Assembly: GCF_002734215.1 (NCBI RefSeq) | Contig: NZ_NSEB01000004.1 | Coordinates: 627,954 to 691,953 of the forward strand | Source: Fredinandcohnia onubensis | GTDB lineage: Bacteria; Bacillota; Bacilli; Bacillales; Bacillaceae_L | Length of the DNA stretch: 64,000 nt | Direction of reading: 5' to 3' | Shown: one piece after another, positions 31,978 to 41,545 of the stretch | Numbering within the stretch: the first letter of the stretch is position 1 | How the letters are laid out: each line of letters starts with the position of its first letter | Made by a program: the position numbers and the translations under genes | The notes under the pieces: generated by a model | Told to the model about the DNA's origin: nothing | Seen by the model: only the letters and a program-made list of their open reading frames with translations | The model's database searches: none

Positions 31978-32214
31978 TTAAAAAACTTGTTCAACTTCAA
32001 CGATTCCTGGGACTTCTTCTAATAACGCACGTTCAATCCCAGCTTTTAAAGTAATTGTAGAGCTTGGGCAGCTTCCACAAGCACCTAAAAGACGAAGCTT
32101 TACAACACCATCTTCAATATCAACTAAATCACAGTCTCCGCCATCACGAAGTAAAAATGGACGAAGTTTATCTAATACTTCTTGTACTTGCTCTCTAATA
32201 TCTAATTCAGCCAT
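31978..32214 (-). CDS. yutI: NifU-like (Nfu-type) Fe-S carrier
   Basis: A 78-residue NifU C-terminal-domain protein that carries Fe-S clusters from the Suf scaffold to target enzymes. The CxxC cluster site is Cys46 and Cys49 (GACGSCPSS), and [15 protein letters not shown] is typical of the family. AAAGGAGTC precedes the ATG. It is a single gene on the minus strand with its own terminator. Confidence 0.93.
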   Translation of the reverse strand: MAELDIREQVQEVLDKLRPFLLRDGGDCDLVDIEDGVVKLRLLGACGSCPSSTITLKAGIERALLEEVPGIVEVEQVF

Positions 32215-32440
32215 TTCGATTGACTCCTTTCCTCATACCTTTATAATTATTATAATCTGTTTACTGGAAAAAATCTATTAAAACCAAATAATGCATTTTT
32301 CCAATTTTTAATTACAAACCCTTATTGAGAATCCTAAGATGTGTACTTTGTATCTTTTGGTGTCTATTCTAACAGATTTTTAGTACAATGGAAAAAGAAA
32401 TGATTGTAGCCGATTTAATTGGGGAAAAGGAGCGCATGAA

Positions 32441-32770
32441 ATGGAAAAGCAAAAGGTTGAGATCTGTGTGTACGGTGCGGAAGTATTATGTCCGAGTTGT
32501 GTCAATCTTCCTTCTTCCAAGGAAACTTATGAGTGGCTTGAAGCGGCATTAAGCAGAAAGTTCCCAAACCAACCATTCGATATTACGCATGTTGATATTT
32601 TTGATCCACCTGGGGACGAAGAGAAAAAAACATTTGCCACACGTGTAATTGAGGAAGATATGTTTTACCCAGTTGTAGTTCTAGAGGGCACCATTGTCGG
32701 GGAAGGTAGCCCTAAGCTAAAAACCATTTATGCAGAAATGGAGAAATACGGATACAAGGCAGCTGAATAA
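32441..32770 (+). CDS. yuzD: DUF1462 family thioredoxin-like protein YuzD
   Basis: A 109-residue small protein of the YuzD/DUF1462 family, thought to have a thioredoxin-like fold. A CxxC pair, Cys17 and Cys20 (VLCPSCVNLPSS), follows the first strand. It lies beside yutI and yutJ as in B. subtilis. The spacing and position suggest a redox or metal role, but none is proven. AAAAGGAG lies 8 bases upstream of the ATG. Confidence 0.85.
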   Translation: MEKQKVEICVYGAEVLCPSCVNLPSSKETYEWLEAALSRKFPNQPFDITHVDIFDPPGDEEKKTFATRVIEEDMFYPVVVLEGTIVGEGSPKLKTIYAEMEKYGYKAAE

Positions 32771-32780
32771 TGAATAATAA

Positions 32781-32820
32781 AAATGCACGGAAAGTCATTG
32801 ACTAACCGTGCATTTTTTTT
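32781..32820. terminator. Terminator between yuzD and yutJ
   Basis: AAATGCACGG and CCGTGCATTT form the base of a long stem, then eight T's. It stands between convergent genes. Confidence 0.92.
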
Positions 32821-32821
32821 A

Positions 32822-33889
32822 TCACCCATTATGATACTTATACATCCATAATACCCCAGATTTTAACATACGAGGTACACGTCCTGTGAGAGCTCGTTCT
32901 GCAACTAATCCAAATCCTTCTTTTTTACCTAGAGATCCTAGAACACCTTTTAGCTTAATTTTAGGAAACTCAGCTGGAGGTTCTTCGCCCTTCCAACGCT
33001 TTACAAGGACCTGAACAATTTGTTCAGCCTGGCCTTCAGCAAGCTGAGCACTTGGCGCATGTGGTAAGCTTGCACAGTCACCAACAACATATACATGTTC
33101 ATCATTTGGAAGATTGTGTTGTTTTGTTAATACCACTCGGCCGCTTCCGTCTTTTTCAACCTCTAAGTCACGAACAACTTTATTAGGTTGGATACCAGCT
33201 GTCCACACAACAACATCACTTTGAACAGGTTGGTCATTATTGAAGAGTACATTTTCTTCCACTCTTGTAATATTTGAATTATTAATAATCTCAACTTCGT
33301 TCTTATCAAACCAGTTTTCTACATACATACTCAATTTTTCAGGGAAAGCAGAAAGTATATGTTTCCCTCTATCGAATAATTTGATTTTTAAGTCGGGTCT
33401 GCTTTCATACAGCTCACTTGCAAGTTCAACTCCACTTAGGCCTGCTCCAACAATGGAAACAGTAGCACCTGCCGGAAGATTATTAAGCTTCTGATAGGTT
33501 TTTCTTGCTTTATCAATGGTTTGGATGCTGTCTGTGTATTCATTCGCTCCTGGAACATTGTGATACTTGTCTTCGCATCCTAATCCAATTATTAAATCAT
33601 CATACTTAACTGGTTCTTCATCACTCATGTGAACAAGTTTCTCATTTAAATCGATGCCCGTAATCTCCCCATACTTTACGTGCAAACGTGGATGTTCTGG
33701 AAATGTTACACGTACATGGGAGTCTGAAATAGTCCCTGCTGCAAGCGCGTAAAATTCCGTTTTTAAACTATGATAAGGCGCACGGTCAATTAAGGTTATC
33801 TGTATATCCTCGGGTAATTGATTTGGCAAAAGGCGTTGTAAAACCCGCATTCCACCATACCCTCCACCTAAAATGACAAGATTTTTCAT
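32822..33889 (-). CDS. yutJ: Type II NADH dehydrogenase-like flavoprotein YutJ
   Basis: A 355-residue member of the NDH-2 family (FAD/NADH-binding). The FAD loop is ILGGGYGGM near the N-terminus, the NADH loop lies at VSIVGAGLSGVELA, and a late FAD-binding segment VYVVGDCASLP is present. Classical NDH-2 enzymes pass electrons from NADH to menaquinone at the membrane face without pumping protons. The C-terminus is shorter than in the 392-406-residue respiratory enzymes, so the physiological partner of YutJ is less certain than for the second copy at 35316. Confidence 0.88.
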   Translation of the reverse strand: MKNLVILGGGYGGMRVLQRLLPNQLPEDIQITLIDRAPYHSLKTEFYALAAGTISDSHVRVTFPEHPRLHVKYGEITGIDLNEKLVHMSDEEPVKYDDLIIGLGCEDKYHNVPGANEYTDSIQTIDKARKTYQKLNNLPAGATVSIVGAGLSGVELASELYESRPDLKIKLFDRGKHILSAFPEKLSMYVENWFDKNEVEIINNSNITRVEENVLFNNDQPVQSDVVVWTAGIQPNKVVRDLEVEKDGSGRVVLTKQHNLPNDEHVYVVGDCASLPHAPSAQLAEGQAEQIVQVLVKRWKGEEPPAEFPKIKLKGVLGSLGKKEGFGLVAERALTGRVPRMLKSGVLWMYKYHNG

Positions 33890-34085
33890 GATGATTATCC
33901 CCTTTGTTACTCTCTTTAGTTAAAGCGTATTCATCCAATGTTAGTACAAAGTTTTAGCTAATTCGTTATCCTTTACAAACACTAAAAGTATAGCGAAATT
34001 ATGACAAAATAACAACCGATATTCACAAAATTGACGAATCGAAAAAATAAGAGTACGATAAGTAGTTGTAGTGAGGTGAATACCA

Positions 34086-34322
34086 GTGAATCCTATCATT
34101 GAGTTTTGTGTTAGTAATTTGGCAAGTGGCTCACAGAAAGCAAAGGAAATTCTTGAACAGGATCCAAATCTTGATGTGATTGAATACGGATGCCTAAGCT
34201 ATTGTGGACAATGCTTTGAGTCGCTATATGCTCTTGTAAATGGGGATGTAGTTACTGGTGAAACAGCTGATGAGCTTGTTGAAAATATCTATACCTATTT
34301 AGAAGAAAACCCAATGTTCTAA
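34086..34322 (+). CDS. yuzB: DUF1450 (UPF0349) family protein YuzB
   Basis: A 78-residue protein with conserved cysteines Cys8 and the cluster CLSYCGQC (Cys36, Cys40, Cys43), a pattern that could bind metal or an Fe-S cluster. The start is GTG with GTGAGGTGAA 5 bases upstream. It lies between yutJ and yutM as in B. subtilis. Function unproven. Confidence 0.87.
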   Translation: MNPIIEFCVSNLASGSQKAKEILEQDPNLDVIEYGCLSYCGQCFESLYALVNGDVVTGETADELVENIYTYLEENPMF

Positions 34323-34341
34323 TACAAAATATTTTATATAC

Positions 34342-34374
34342 AAGAAAAGCAGTCTATGTTGACTGCTTTTCTTA
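34342..34374 (+). terminator. Terminator after yuzB
   Basis: AAGAAAAGCAGTC and GACTGCTTTTCTT form a 13-bp stem with a 6-base loop. Confidence 0.85.
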
Positions 34375-34514
34375 AATCTTGGGCAAAAAAAAAGAAAACC
34401 CTCCATTAAATGAATGAAGAGTTTCTAAAAAAAACGGGGGATAATCTTATTGTGCTCCAAATAATACCATTTTATACTAGAGGTAGGAAAAAAATTTACC
34501 ATTAGACAGATTAT

Positions 34515-34543
34515 TTGTAACAAACCCCGATTACCATTATACT
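34515..34543 (+). promoter_or_regulatory. SigA-type promoter of yutM
   Basis: TTGTAA, 17-bp spacer, TATACT, 50 bp before the gene. Confidence 0.7.
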
Positions 34544-34592
34544 AATAGTAATAACCTATTTAGTAAGCTTGAAAAAGAAGGAGGTTACAAAC

Positions 34593-34958
34593 ATGACAGA
34601 TCGTGTAGTTACCATTTCTGAAGCGGCTGCTTTTCAAATTAAAGATATGATGAAACAGAATGAGGAAGAAGGATCATTCCTACGTGTTGCTGTTAAGGGT
34701 GGCGGTTGTAGTGGACTTTCTTACGGAATGGGCTTTGAACAAGAAGTAAGTGAAAATGATCGCCAAGATGAACAGCATGGTATCAAGATTATCATTAATA
34801 AAGAAGATGCTCCGATACTAACTGGTGTAAACATAGACTTTAAACAATCCCTTATGGGTGGCGGATTTACCATCGATAATCCAAATGCAATTGCTTCTTG
34901 CGGATGTGGTTCTTCCTTCCGTACGGCAAAAGTAGCGGGAACACCTGAGAATTGCTAA
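34593..34958 (+). CDS. yutM: A-type Fe-S carrier (HesB/IscA/ErpA family) YutM
   Basis: A 121-residue Fe-S carrier. The three ligand cysteines are Cys39 (GGGCSG), Cys103 and Cys105 (SCGCGSS), the full A-type set. I chose the ATG at 34593 because AAGGAGGT lies 7 bases upstream; the frame opens at 34569 without a site. It works downstream of SufBCD with other carriers such as YutI. Confidence 0.93.
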   Translation: MTDRVVTISEAAAFQIKDMMKQNEEEGSFLRVAVKGGGCSGLSYGMGFEQEVSENDRQDEQHGIKIIINKEDAPILTGVNIDFKQSLMGGGFTIDNPNAIASCGCGSSFRTAKVAGTPENC

Positions 34959-34969
34959 TTGTTAATTAT

Positions 34970-35004
34970 AAGTTGGGCTTCTATTGTGGGCCCGACTTTT
35001 TTTA
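34970..35004 (+). terminator. Terminator after yutM
   Basis: AAGTTGGGC pairs with GCCCGACTT (one G-U), then a T run. Confidence 0.88.
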
Positions 35005-35050
35005 CCCTATAATATGGCAATTTTTAGACTAAAAAAATAACAATTTTTCA

Positions 35051-35078
35051 ACAACCTCCAAAAAGGGTTGTTTTTTAT
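35051..35078 (+). terminator. Second hairpin terminator after yutM
   Basis: ACAACC and GGTTGT with an 8-9 base loop, then TTTTTATTTTTTT. A backup stop before the ndh leader. Confidence 0.6.
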
Positions 35079-35315
35079 TTTTTTAATATTCAAAAAGGTC
35101 CTCAAACACTTGAAAAAACAATATAAAAGGCATAATATAGGATGTGGATATTAAATAGTACAACTTTTTGACAAATATCGGAATCTTTTTTGTCCAATAA
35201 TGGTATCTTACGTGAAAGATATCACAAACTATTTTATCAATAAAATTAGAGCTTACAGTTGAAAATAGAAATAAGTATTTTTGACTGCAAAAAAGAAAAG
35301 GTGGGCGTGATTACA

Positions 35316-36533
35316 GTGAGAAAGCCAAAAATCGTAGTTTTAGGTGCAGGATACGGTGGATTAACCACTATTGTTAACTTACAAAAAACTTTAGGTGTAA
35401 ACGAAGCTGATATTACACTAGTTAATAAAAATGATTATCACTATGAGACCACATGGTTACATGAAGCTTCTGCAGGTACTTTAGAGGCGGACCGTGTACG
35501 TTACCAAATTGAAGACGTAATCAGTGGACATAAAGTTAAATTTGTAAAAGGCTCTGTAGCAAAGATTGATCGTGAAGGCAAACGTGTAATTCTTGAGGAC
35601 GATACACAGGTTGAGTATGATTATTTAGTTGTAGCACTTGGTGGAGAATCCGAGACTTTTGGAATTAAAGGCCTAAAAGAATACGCATTTTCAATTTCAA
35701 ATGTAAATACAGCTCGTCAAATTAAAGAACATATCGAATATCAATTCGCAACATATAACACTGAAGAAGAAAAAGACGATACTCGTCTAACAATTGTTGT
35801 TGGTGGAGCAGGATTTACTGGTATTGAGTTCTTAGGAGAACTTGTTAATAGAGTTCCTGAGCTTTGCCGTGAATTCGATGTTGACCAAAATAAAGTAAAA
35901 ATCATTTGTGTTGAGGCAGCACCAACTGTATTACCTGGTTTTGATGCTGAATTAGTTGAATATGCAGTGAACCACTTAGAGAAAAAAGGTGTAGAATTCA
36001 AAATCGGTACTGCGATTAAAGAAGGTACACCTGAAGGAATCATCGTTGGAAAAGACGATGTAACAGAAGAAATTAAAGCGAAAACTGTTGTATGGGCAGC
36101 AGGTATTCGTGGAAACAGCGTAATCGAAGCTTCTGGTTTTGAAGCAATGCGTGGTCGTGTGAAAGTTGACAAAGACCTTCGTGCACCAGGCCATGAAGAT
36201 GTTTTCTTTATTGGTGATAGCTCACTAGTTATTAATGAAGAAATCAATCGTCCATACCCACCAACTGCACAAATTGCAATGCAACAAGGTGCATTAGTAG
36301 CGAAAAACATTGCAGTACTAGTTCGTGGACAAGGAGAACTTGGTGAATTTTCATTTGATAACAAAGGAACTGTATGTTCACTTGGTGAGCATGATGGAAT
36401 CGGTGTTGTATTTGGCAGAAAAATTTGGGGCTCAAAAGCAGCATTCATGAAGAAAGTAATTGATAACCGTGCTCTATTAATAGTAGGCGGACCATCACTT
36501 GTTCTTAAAAAAGGTAAATTAAAATTCATTTAA
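35316..36533 (+). CDS. yumB: Type II NADH:menaquinone oxidoreductase (YumB type)
   Basis: A 405-residue NDH-2 flavoprotein that oxidises NADH and reduces menaquinone on the inner membrane face. The FAD loop VVLGAGYGG is at residues 6-14, the NADH loop is in [17 protein letters not shown], and the FAD segment [10 protein letters not shown] and [12 protein letters not shown] follow. I chose the GTG at 35316, which gives the family start ([14 protein letters not shown]). AAAAGGTGG is 11-12 bases upstream, and GTGs at 35301 and 35307 are alternatives. It is the second NDH-2 in this window. Confidence 0.92.
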   Translation: MRKPKIVVLGAGYGGLTTIVNLQKTLGVNEADITLVNKNDYHYETTWLHEASAGTLEADRVRYQIEDVISGHKVKFVKGSVAKIDREGKRVILEDDTQVEYDYLVVALGGESETFGIKGLKEYAFSISNVNTARQIKEHIEYQFATYNTEEEKDDTRLTIVVGGAGFTGIEFLGELVNRVPELCREFDVDQNKVKIICVEAAPTVLPGFDAELVEYAVNHLEKKGVEFKIGTAIKEGTPEGIIVGKDDVTEEIKAKTVVWAAGIRGNSVIEASGFEAMRGRVKVDKDLRAPGHEDVFFIGDSSLVINEEINRPYPPTAQIAMQQGALVAKNIAVLVRGQGELGEFSFDNKGTVCSLGEHDGIGVVFGRKIWGSKAAFMKKVIDNRALLIVGGPSLVLKKGKLKFI

Positions 36534-36547
36534 CAATATTAACGAAG

Positions 36548-36577
36548 GAATGCTATTATCTTAGCATTCCTTTTTTA
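36548..36577 (+). terminator. Terminator after yumB
   Basis: GGAATGCTA and TAGCATTCC, a 9-bp stem, then TTTTTT. Confidence 0.92.
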
Positions 36578-36670
36578 CATAATTGTGCGATTTGGTAAGT
36601 GAAATCAATTGACTCACTAATCATACCTTTAGTAAACTAGGAAGGGATTTGTCCGAGGAGGTGAGTTGCC

Positions 36671-36997
36671 ATGTCACTCAGTTTTTTACCGATATTTTTA
36701 ATTTCGATGTTATTGTTTTTCGTATTATTTTTTGGAATTGGATTCATTCTTAATATGCTATTACGTATGTCGTGGATTATGGCTATTATCTATCCAATAA
36801 TTGCCTTGGCAATCATTCAAGAAGTATCCTTTCTTGATTATTTTACATCGCCATCTACTGCATTTAGCTCTTTAGGTGAAAGTATCACGACATTAGCTCC
36901 TCTAGATATTGCGATTTTACTTAGTGGTCTTGCTGGTGCGATCTTATCAGGAGTGATCATAAAGCTCCTTCGAAAAAAAGGATACAGAATGTTTTAG
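36671..36997 (+). CDS. yuiB: Membrane protein YuiB
   Basis: A 108-residue membrane protein with three hydrophobic segments (about 7-28, 32-52 and 78-98). It matches the YuiB family by sequence and by position next to yuiC. GGAGGTGAG lies just upstream of the ATG. Function unknown. Confidence 0.8.
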   Translation: MSLSFLPIFLISMLLFFVLFFGIGFILNMLLRMSWIMAIIYPIIALAIIQEVSFLDYFTSPSTAFSSLGESITTLAPLDIAILLSGLAGAILSGVIIKLLRKKGYRMF

Positions 36998-37022
36998 GAA
37001 GCCACTTCTATATAGAAATTGC

Positions 37023-37073
37023 AAAAAGAAACGTAAGGATTTTTTTATAAAATCTTTACGTTTCTTTTTTTGC
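37023..37073 (+). terminator. Terminator after yuiB
   Basis: A near-perfect long stem (AAAGAAACGTAAGGATTTT with its complement), ending in TTTTTTT. Confidence 0.93.
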
Positions 37074-37153
37074 TTACAATTATCTTCCACTCATAAACGA
37101 ATATTTTTTTGCCAAATTGGAAAGAAATAGAGTCGTGAGAGGAGTGGAAAAAT

Positions 37154-37837
37154 GTGTTTCGTTTAAACACAATGATAAGAAGAAGTGCAATGACATTCCT
37201 ATTTGCATTAGCACTAATCACTACGTTCCAATCTTTTTCCGGAGTGCAGACGAAAGATCTTACAAACTGGATAGGCAACCAATTTCAAGAGAAATCGCAA
37301 GCAGTAGGAATTAAAAGTGTAGAATGGGTATCAAAATTTTTATTTTTTGCTAATGGAAATAAGGCGGTCTCGGCCTCTGGCTTAGAAACCACATTACCTA
37401 TTGAAGAAGCCATTGATTTTTCAAAATACCCAACACAAACAGTTGTCGCGACCGGATATACGGCAGGTGTTGAATCAACAGGTAAGGATGCGAATCACCC
37501 TTCCTATGGGATTACCTATTCAGGTGTTAAGGTGAAACGTGATTTGTATTCAACAATTGCTGCGGATTTAGATGTGTTTCCAATCGGAACAATTCTATTT
37601 ATCCCCGACTACGGGTATGGAGTAGTCGCTGACAAAGGCGGAGCCATCAAAGGAAATAAAATAGATTTGTACTATGATACAGTTGATGATGTTTATAAAA
37701 AATGGGGGAAGAAAACCCTCGATGTTTATGTCATCAAGATGGGTGACGGAAGAATATCTGAAGAAGAAATTGCTGCAATGAATGAGGATAAGTCCATGCA
37801 AGTATTCCGGCAACAAATTTTAGGTGAAAAAAGTTAA
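37154..37837 (+). CDS. yuiC: 3D-domain cell-wall protein YuiC
   Basis: A 227-residue exported protein: N-terminal hydrophobic segment (about 12-28), then a 3D (MltA-like) domain in the C-terminal half with conserved acidic residues in [19 protein letters not shown]. YuiC of B. subtilis is a stationary-phase Rpf-like (Sps) muralytic protein. The start is a GTG with AGAGGAGTGG about 8 bases upstream; an ATG two bases earlier is out of frame. Confidence 0.88.
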   Translation: MFRLNTMIRRSAMTFLFALALITTFQSFSGVQTKDLTNWIGNQFQEKSQAVGIKSVEWVSKFLFFANGNKAVSASGLETTLPIEEAIDFSKYPTQTVVATGYTAGVESTGKDANHPSYGITYSGVKVKRDLYSTIAADLDVFPIGTILFIPDYGYGVVADKGGAIKGNKIDLYYDTVDDVYKKWGKKTLDVYVIKMGDGRISEEEIAAMNEDKSMQVFRQQILGEKS

Positions 37838-37838
37838 A

Positions 37839-37866
37839 GGCTAATCATAAAGATTAGCCGTTTTGT
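37839..37866 (+). terminator. Terminator after yuiC
   Basis: GGCTAATC and GATTAGCC with a 5-base loop, then TTTTG. It also lies just past the convergent yuiD. Confidence 0.75.
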
Positions 37867-37869
37867 ATT

Positions 37870-38340
37870 TTAAAGGATATGAAGTAATAAAGTTAATAAG
37901 ATCCCAGTTAATCCACCAAAAAATACCTCGATAGGTTTATGACCTAATAATTCCTTTAATTCCTTTCTTTTGCTATCTTCATCAAGCTTTGGCCATAGTT
38001 TTGCATCCTCTGCAAACTTTTGAAAATCTGCAACAAGCTGATTGAGAACTGTTGCCTGTTCACCAGCATGTCTACGAACACCAGAAGCATCGAACATGAC
38101 AATGACAGCAAACACTGTTGCTATCGCGAAGAAAGGGGAATCTACGCCTTGTTCTAGGGCAATACCAGTCGTTAACGCAGTAACGGCTGCTGAATGGGAG
38201 CTAGGCATCCCACCAGTACTCGTGACTAACGACCAATCAACTTTTTTTGTTACAAAAAAATGTAGTGGGACTTTAACAAATTGTGCAAATCCGATTGCAG
38301 CAAGTGCGGCCCAAAGGGGAAAATTCGTAAAAAGCTCCAT
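37870..38340 (-). CDS. yuiD: DUF212 family (PAP2-like) membrane protein YuiD
   Basis: A 156-residue membrane protein of the DUF212 (acid phosphatase/VPR-related) family. GGMPSSHSA (about residues 43-51) and VRRHAGEQA resemble PAP2 phosphatase motifs. About four hydrophobic segments. AGAGGAAG lies 8 bases before the ATG. A lipid or polyprenyl phosphatase role is possible but unproven. Confidence 0.85.
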   Translation of the reverse strand: MELFTNFPLWAALAAIGFAQFVKVPLHFFVTKKVDWSLVTSTGGMPSSHSAAVTALTTGIALEQGVDSPFFAIATVFAVIVMFDASGVRRHAGEQATVLNQLVADFQKFAEDAKLWPKLDEDSKRKELKELLGHKPIEVFFGGLTGILLTLLLHIL

Positions 38341-38558
38341 GTAAACTTCTTCCTCTCATAAACATCCATTTTTTCTATATTTGTTTTATATGTTCAAAAC
38401 CTTTAGAAACGACATCTCATGTAAAACAAAGTTACTTTTTATCATTATAAAAGAATTTGGTTGCGCCTGCAAAATGAAATATTCACCGATGGTTGGAAGA
38501 TGAAATTTAGTGTCTCGAAGTTTATAATAAAAAGGTAAAATATATTGGAGGTGTAACA

Positions 38559-40064
38559 ATGTTTAACGTCAAAGATGAAGCACAAGTAATTGAAGCACAT
38601 GAAGCATTACTAATCGGTCTTTTTTTAAAAAATCAAAAAACAACAGGTCTTACAAAAGAATTAGATCTCTTATTAGATGGACAAATTACAGAACTGTTAA
38701 AAGAAGGCGATATCCGAGCGGAGCAAAATACGGTTTCAAAAGTACATACATTAGGGAAGGCACCAATAAAAAGAGTTTATTTTTTAGGACTTGGAAAAGA
38801 AGAAAATCAAACACTTGAATCTCTCAGAGAGGCGTTTGGGAAGGCTGTTAAAAAAATCTCTGAAGCAAAGGTTGAAAGCTTTGCAGTAGGGTTGGATTCC
38901 TTTGTAACTGAGGAATTAGATTCACTAGATGTTGCCCATGCGTTCGGAGAAGCCCTTGCATTGTCTACATATAAATTTGCAGATTACAAGCAAAAGTCAA
39001 ATGCACCAGAAAAGAAAATTGAAGAAGTCGTTGTTTATTCTAGTGACGATGCAGAAGAGATCCAAGCAAGTTTAACTGTCGGATATGCGTATGGACAAGG
39101 AACAAACTCTGCCAGAACTCTTGTGAATCTACCAGGAAATATGTTAACAGCTACCGATTTAGCGAATTATGCAGCAGAACTCGGAAAGAAATACGGATTC
39201 GAAGTGGAAATACTAGAAAAAGAAGATATGGAAAAGCTCGGAATGGGCGCCCTCTTAGCGGTTAATAAAGGTTCTGTAGAGCCTCCTAAAATGATCGTAC
39301 TTAAATATCAAGGGAAAGAGGCCTGGGAAGATGTCATTGCACTAGTTGGAAAAGGAATCACCTTTGATACAGGTGGATACTCCATCAAGCCAAAAGACGG
39401 CATTGTAGGCATGAAATCGGATATGGGTGGAGCAGCTGCTGTCTTAGGAGCTATGGAGATCATCGGGGAACTAAGACCAGAAAAGAATGTAGTCGCTGTT
39501 ATCCCATCAACAGATAATATGATTAGCGGTGATGCATTCAAGCCTGATGATGTAGTGACCTCTATGAATGGGAAGACAATTGAAATATTAAACACGGATG
39601 CAGAAGGTCGACTTGCCTTAGCAGATGGCATCACTTATGCGAAGTTTCATGGAGCCTCTTATTTAGTAGATGTTGCGACATTAACAGGGGGAGTGATTGT
39701 CGCTTTAGGTAATGATATTACCGGTGCAATGACAAACAATGAAGCCTTTTTTGAAGAGGTACTAGAAGCATCCATCGAAGCTGGCGAACCCATTTGGCGT
39801 TTGCCGATCACAGAAAATCATAAGAAGCGTGTTCGAAAAAGCCAGGTTGCCGATTTAAATAATTCACCTGGTCGCGATGGACATGCAATTTTCGCTGGCA
39901 CGTTCATAGGCGAATTCGCAGAAGATACACCATGGGTACATCTAGATATCGCGGGAACAGCAACGACCACTTCAGCTCATAATCTAGGCCCAGCCGGTGC
40001 AACAGGGGTCATGGTCCGTACACTCGCAACCCTAGTAGAGCGTTTTGGTGAATCAGAAGAATAA
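38559..40064 (+). CDS. pepA: Leucyl aminopeptidase (M17)
   Basis: A cytoplasmic two-metal aminopeptidase of 501 residues (yuiE in B. subtilis). The M17 catalytic core is clear: [25 protein letters not shown] and the signature [12 protein letters not shown] with the metal-binding Asp and Glu. The N-terminal 160 residues form the substrate-assembly domain. GGAGGTG precedes the ATG. A terminator follows, then the 53-bp repeat array. Confidence 0.95.
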   Translation: MFNVKDEAQVIEAHEALLIGLFLKNQKTTGLTKELDLLLDGQITELLKEGDIRAEQNTVSKVHTLGKAPIKRVYFLGLGKEENQTLESLREAFGKAVKKISEAKVESFAVGLDSFVTEELDSLDVAHAFGEALALSTYKFADYKQKSNAPEKKIEEVVVYSSDDAEEIQASLTVGYAYGQGTNSARTLVNLPGNMLTATDLANYAAELGKKYGFEVEILEKEDMEKLGMGALLAVNKGSVEPPKMIVLKYQGKEAWEDVIALVGKGITFDTGGYSIKPKDGIVGMKSDMGGAAAVLGAMEIIGELRPEKNVVAVIPSTDNMISGDAFKPDDVVTSMNGKTIEILNTDAEGRLALADGITYAKFHGASYLVDVATLTGGVIVALGNDITGAMTNNEAFFEEVLEASIEAGEPIWRLPITENHKKRVRKSQVADLNNSPGRDGHAIFAGTFIGEFAEDTPWVHLDIAGTATTTSAHNLGPAGATGVMVRTLATLVERFGESEE

Positions 40065-40070
40065 ATGATT

Positions 40071-40103
40071 GAGAAGTCTACCTAATGGGTAGGCTTCTTT
40101 TTA
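40071..40103 (+). terminator. Terminator after pepA
   Basis: GAAGTCTACC and GGTAGGCTTC (one G-U) with a short loop, then TTTTTA. Confidence 0.9.
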
Positions 40104-40126
40104 TAGGACGAATTATCACCAGATCG

Positions 40127-41350
40127 CAATGATAAATGATTATAGTATGTCGCAGCCCCGATATGTGGTATATCGCGAACAGCTTAATTGGTATATCTCT
40201 ATATCGCAAAACGATATGTGGTATACTGCAAACGGCTTAATCGGTATATCCTTAGATTGCAAATCGATAAATGCTATACCGCAACCCGCGTAATCGATAT
40301 ATTCCTGTATCGCAAAACGATATGTGGTATTCCGCAAACGACTTAATCGGTATATCTCTATATCGCAAAACGATATGTGGTATATCGCGAACGGCTTAAT
40401 CGGTATATCTCTATATCGCCAAACGATAAATGCAATACCGCAAAGGGCTTAATCGGTATATCTCTATATCGCCAAACAATATGTGCAATACCGCAAAGGG
40501 CTTAATCGGTATATCTCTATATTGCAAGACGATATGTGTTATACCGTAAACAGCTTAATCAATATATCCCCAGATTGCAAAACGATAAATGCTATACCGC
40601 AAATGGCTTAAACGGTATATCTCTATATCGCGAAACGATATGTGGTATATCGCGAACAGCTTAATCGGTATATCTCTATATCGCCAAACGATATGAGCTA
40701 TACCGCAAACGGCTTAATCGGTATATCTCTATATCGCCAAACGATATGAGCTATACCGCAAACGGCTTAATCGGTGTATCTTTATATCGCCAAACGATAT
40801 GTGCAATACCTCAACGGCTTAATCGGTATATCTCTATACCACAAAACGATATGAGCTATACCGCAAACGGCTTAATCGGTACATCCTTAGATTGCAAATC
40901 GATAAATGTTATACCGCAACCCGCGTAATCGATATATTCCTGTATCGCGAAACGATATGTGCAATACCGCAAACGGCTTAATCGGTATATCTCTATATTG
41001 CAAGACGATATGTGTTATACCGTAAACCGCTTAATCGATATATCCCCAGATTGCAAAACGATAAATGCTATACCGCAACCCGCGCAAACGATATATCTCT
41101 ATATTGCAAAACGATAAATGCTATACCGCAACCCGCGCAAACGATATATCTCTATATCGCAAAACAATTAATGCTATATTGCATACTGCGTAATCGGTAT
41201 ATCTCTATATCGCCAACCGATATGTGCTATACCGCAACCCGCGTAATCGGTAAATCCCTGTATCGCCAACCGATATGTGGTATACCGCAAACCACGTAAT
41301 CGGTATATCCCTATATCCCAGAACGATATGTGCTATATCGCAACCCCGCG
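40127..41350. repeat. Tandem array of a 53-bp hairpin-forming unit, about 23 copies
   Basis: The word CGGCTTAAT or a close variant recurs every 53 bp (40180, 40233, 40286, 40392, 40445, 40498, 40551 and on to 41345). Each unit holds GGTATA and TATACC as outer arms and TATCG and CGATA around a CAAAA-type loop, so each can fold into a hairpin of about 33 bases with an internal loop, then a 20-base spacer. Copies differ by scattered substitutions. The first unit is degenerate. Short open frames inside it have no ribosome binding sites and are not genes. Confidence 0.95.
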
Positions 41351-41545
41351 TATTTCTGCTTACCCTATGAAATCCCAATCCCCAGCAAATCGTGTTACAC
41401 AAGAATCCCAACCAACTTCTCCAAAAAAATACCATTGACGATTTCTAATATCATATGGTATTTTAGTTTAGTATTTTAATTCTCTACCAATTTAGCAAAC
41501 TAAAGTGTTTTAAAAATAATAATCATACTAGAAGGAGTTTTCACC
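41351..41545. other. Intergenic DNA after the 53-bp array, leader of yuiF
   Basis: Unique AT-rich sequence. I see no repeat units or known riboswitch here, only a ribosome binding site (AAGGAG) close to the yuiF start. Confidence 0.5.

Noticed and set aside
34385-34432. Additional terminator after the yuzB hairpin
   Set aside because: AGAAA and TTTCT could pair, but the stem is broken and no T run follows.
35168-35197. Rex operator or promoter in the yumB leader
   Set aside because: TTGACAAA and TTTGTCCAA are suggestive, but the spacing and bases do not match the Rex site, and no -10 box fits at 17 bp.
35741-36529. 262-codon open frame antisense to yumB
   Set aside because: A frame shadow of a well-supported NDH-2 gene, with a low-complexity Ser/Pro/Thr product.
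40746-41299. Open frames of 60-95 codons inside the 53-bp array
   Set aside because: They simply read the repeat, lack ribosome binding sites and shift frame between units.
40127-41350. CRISPR array
   Set aside because: The 53-bp repeats are contiguous, with no unique spacers between conserved repeats, and no cas genes are nearby.
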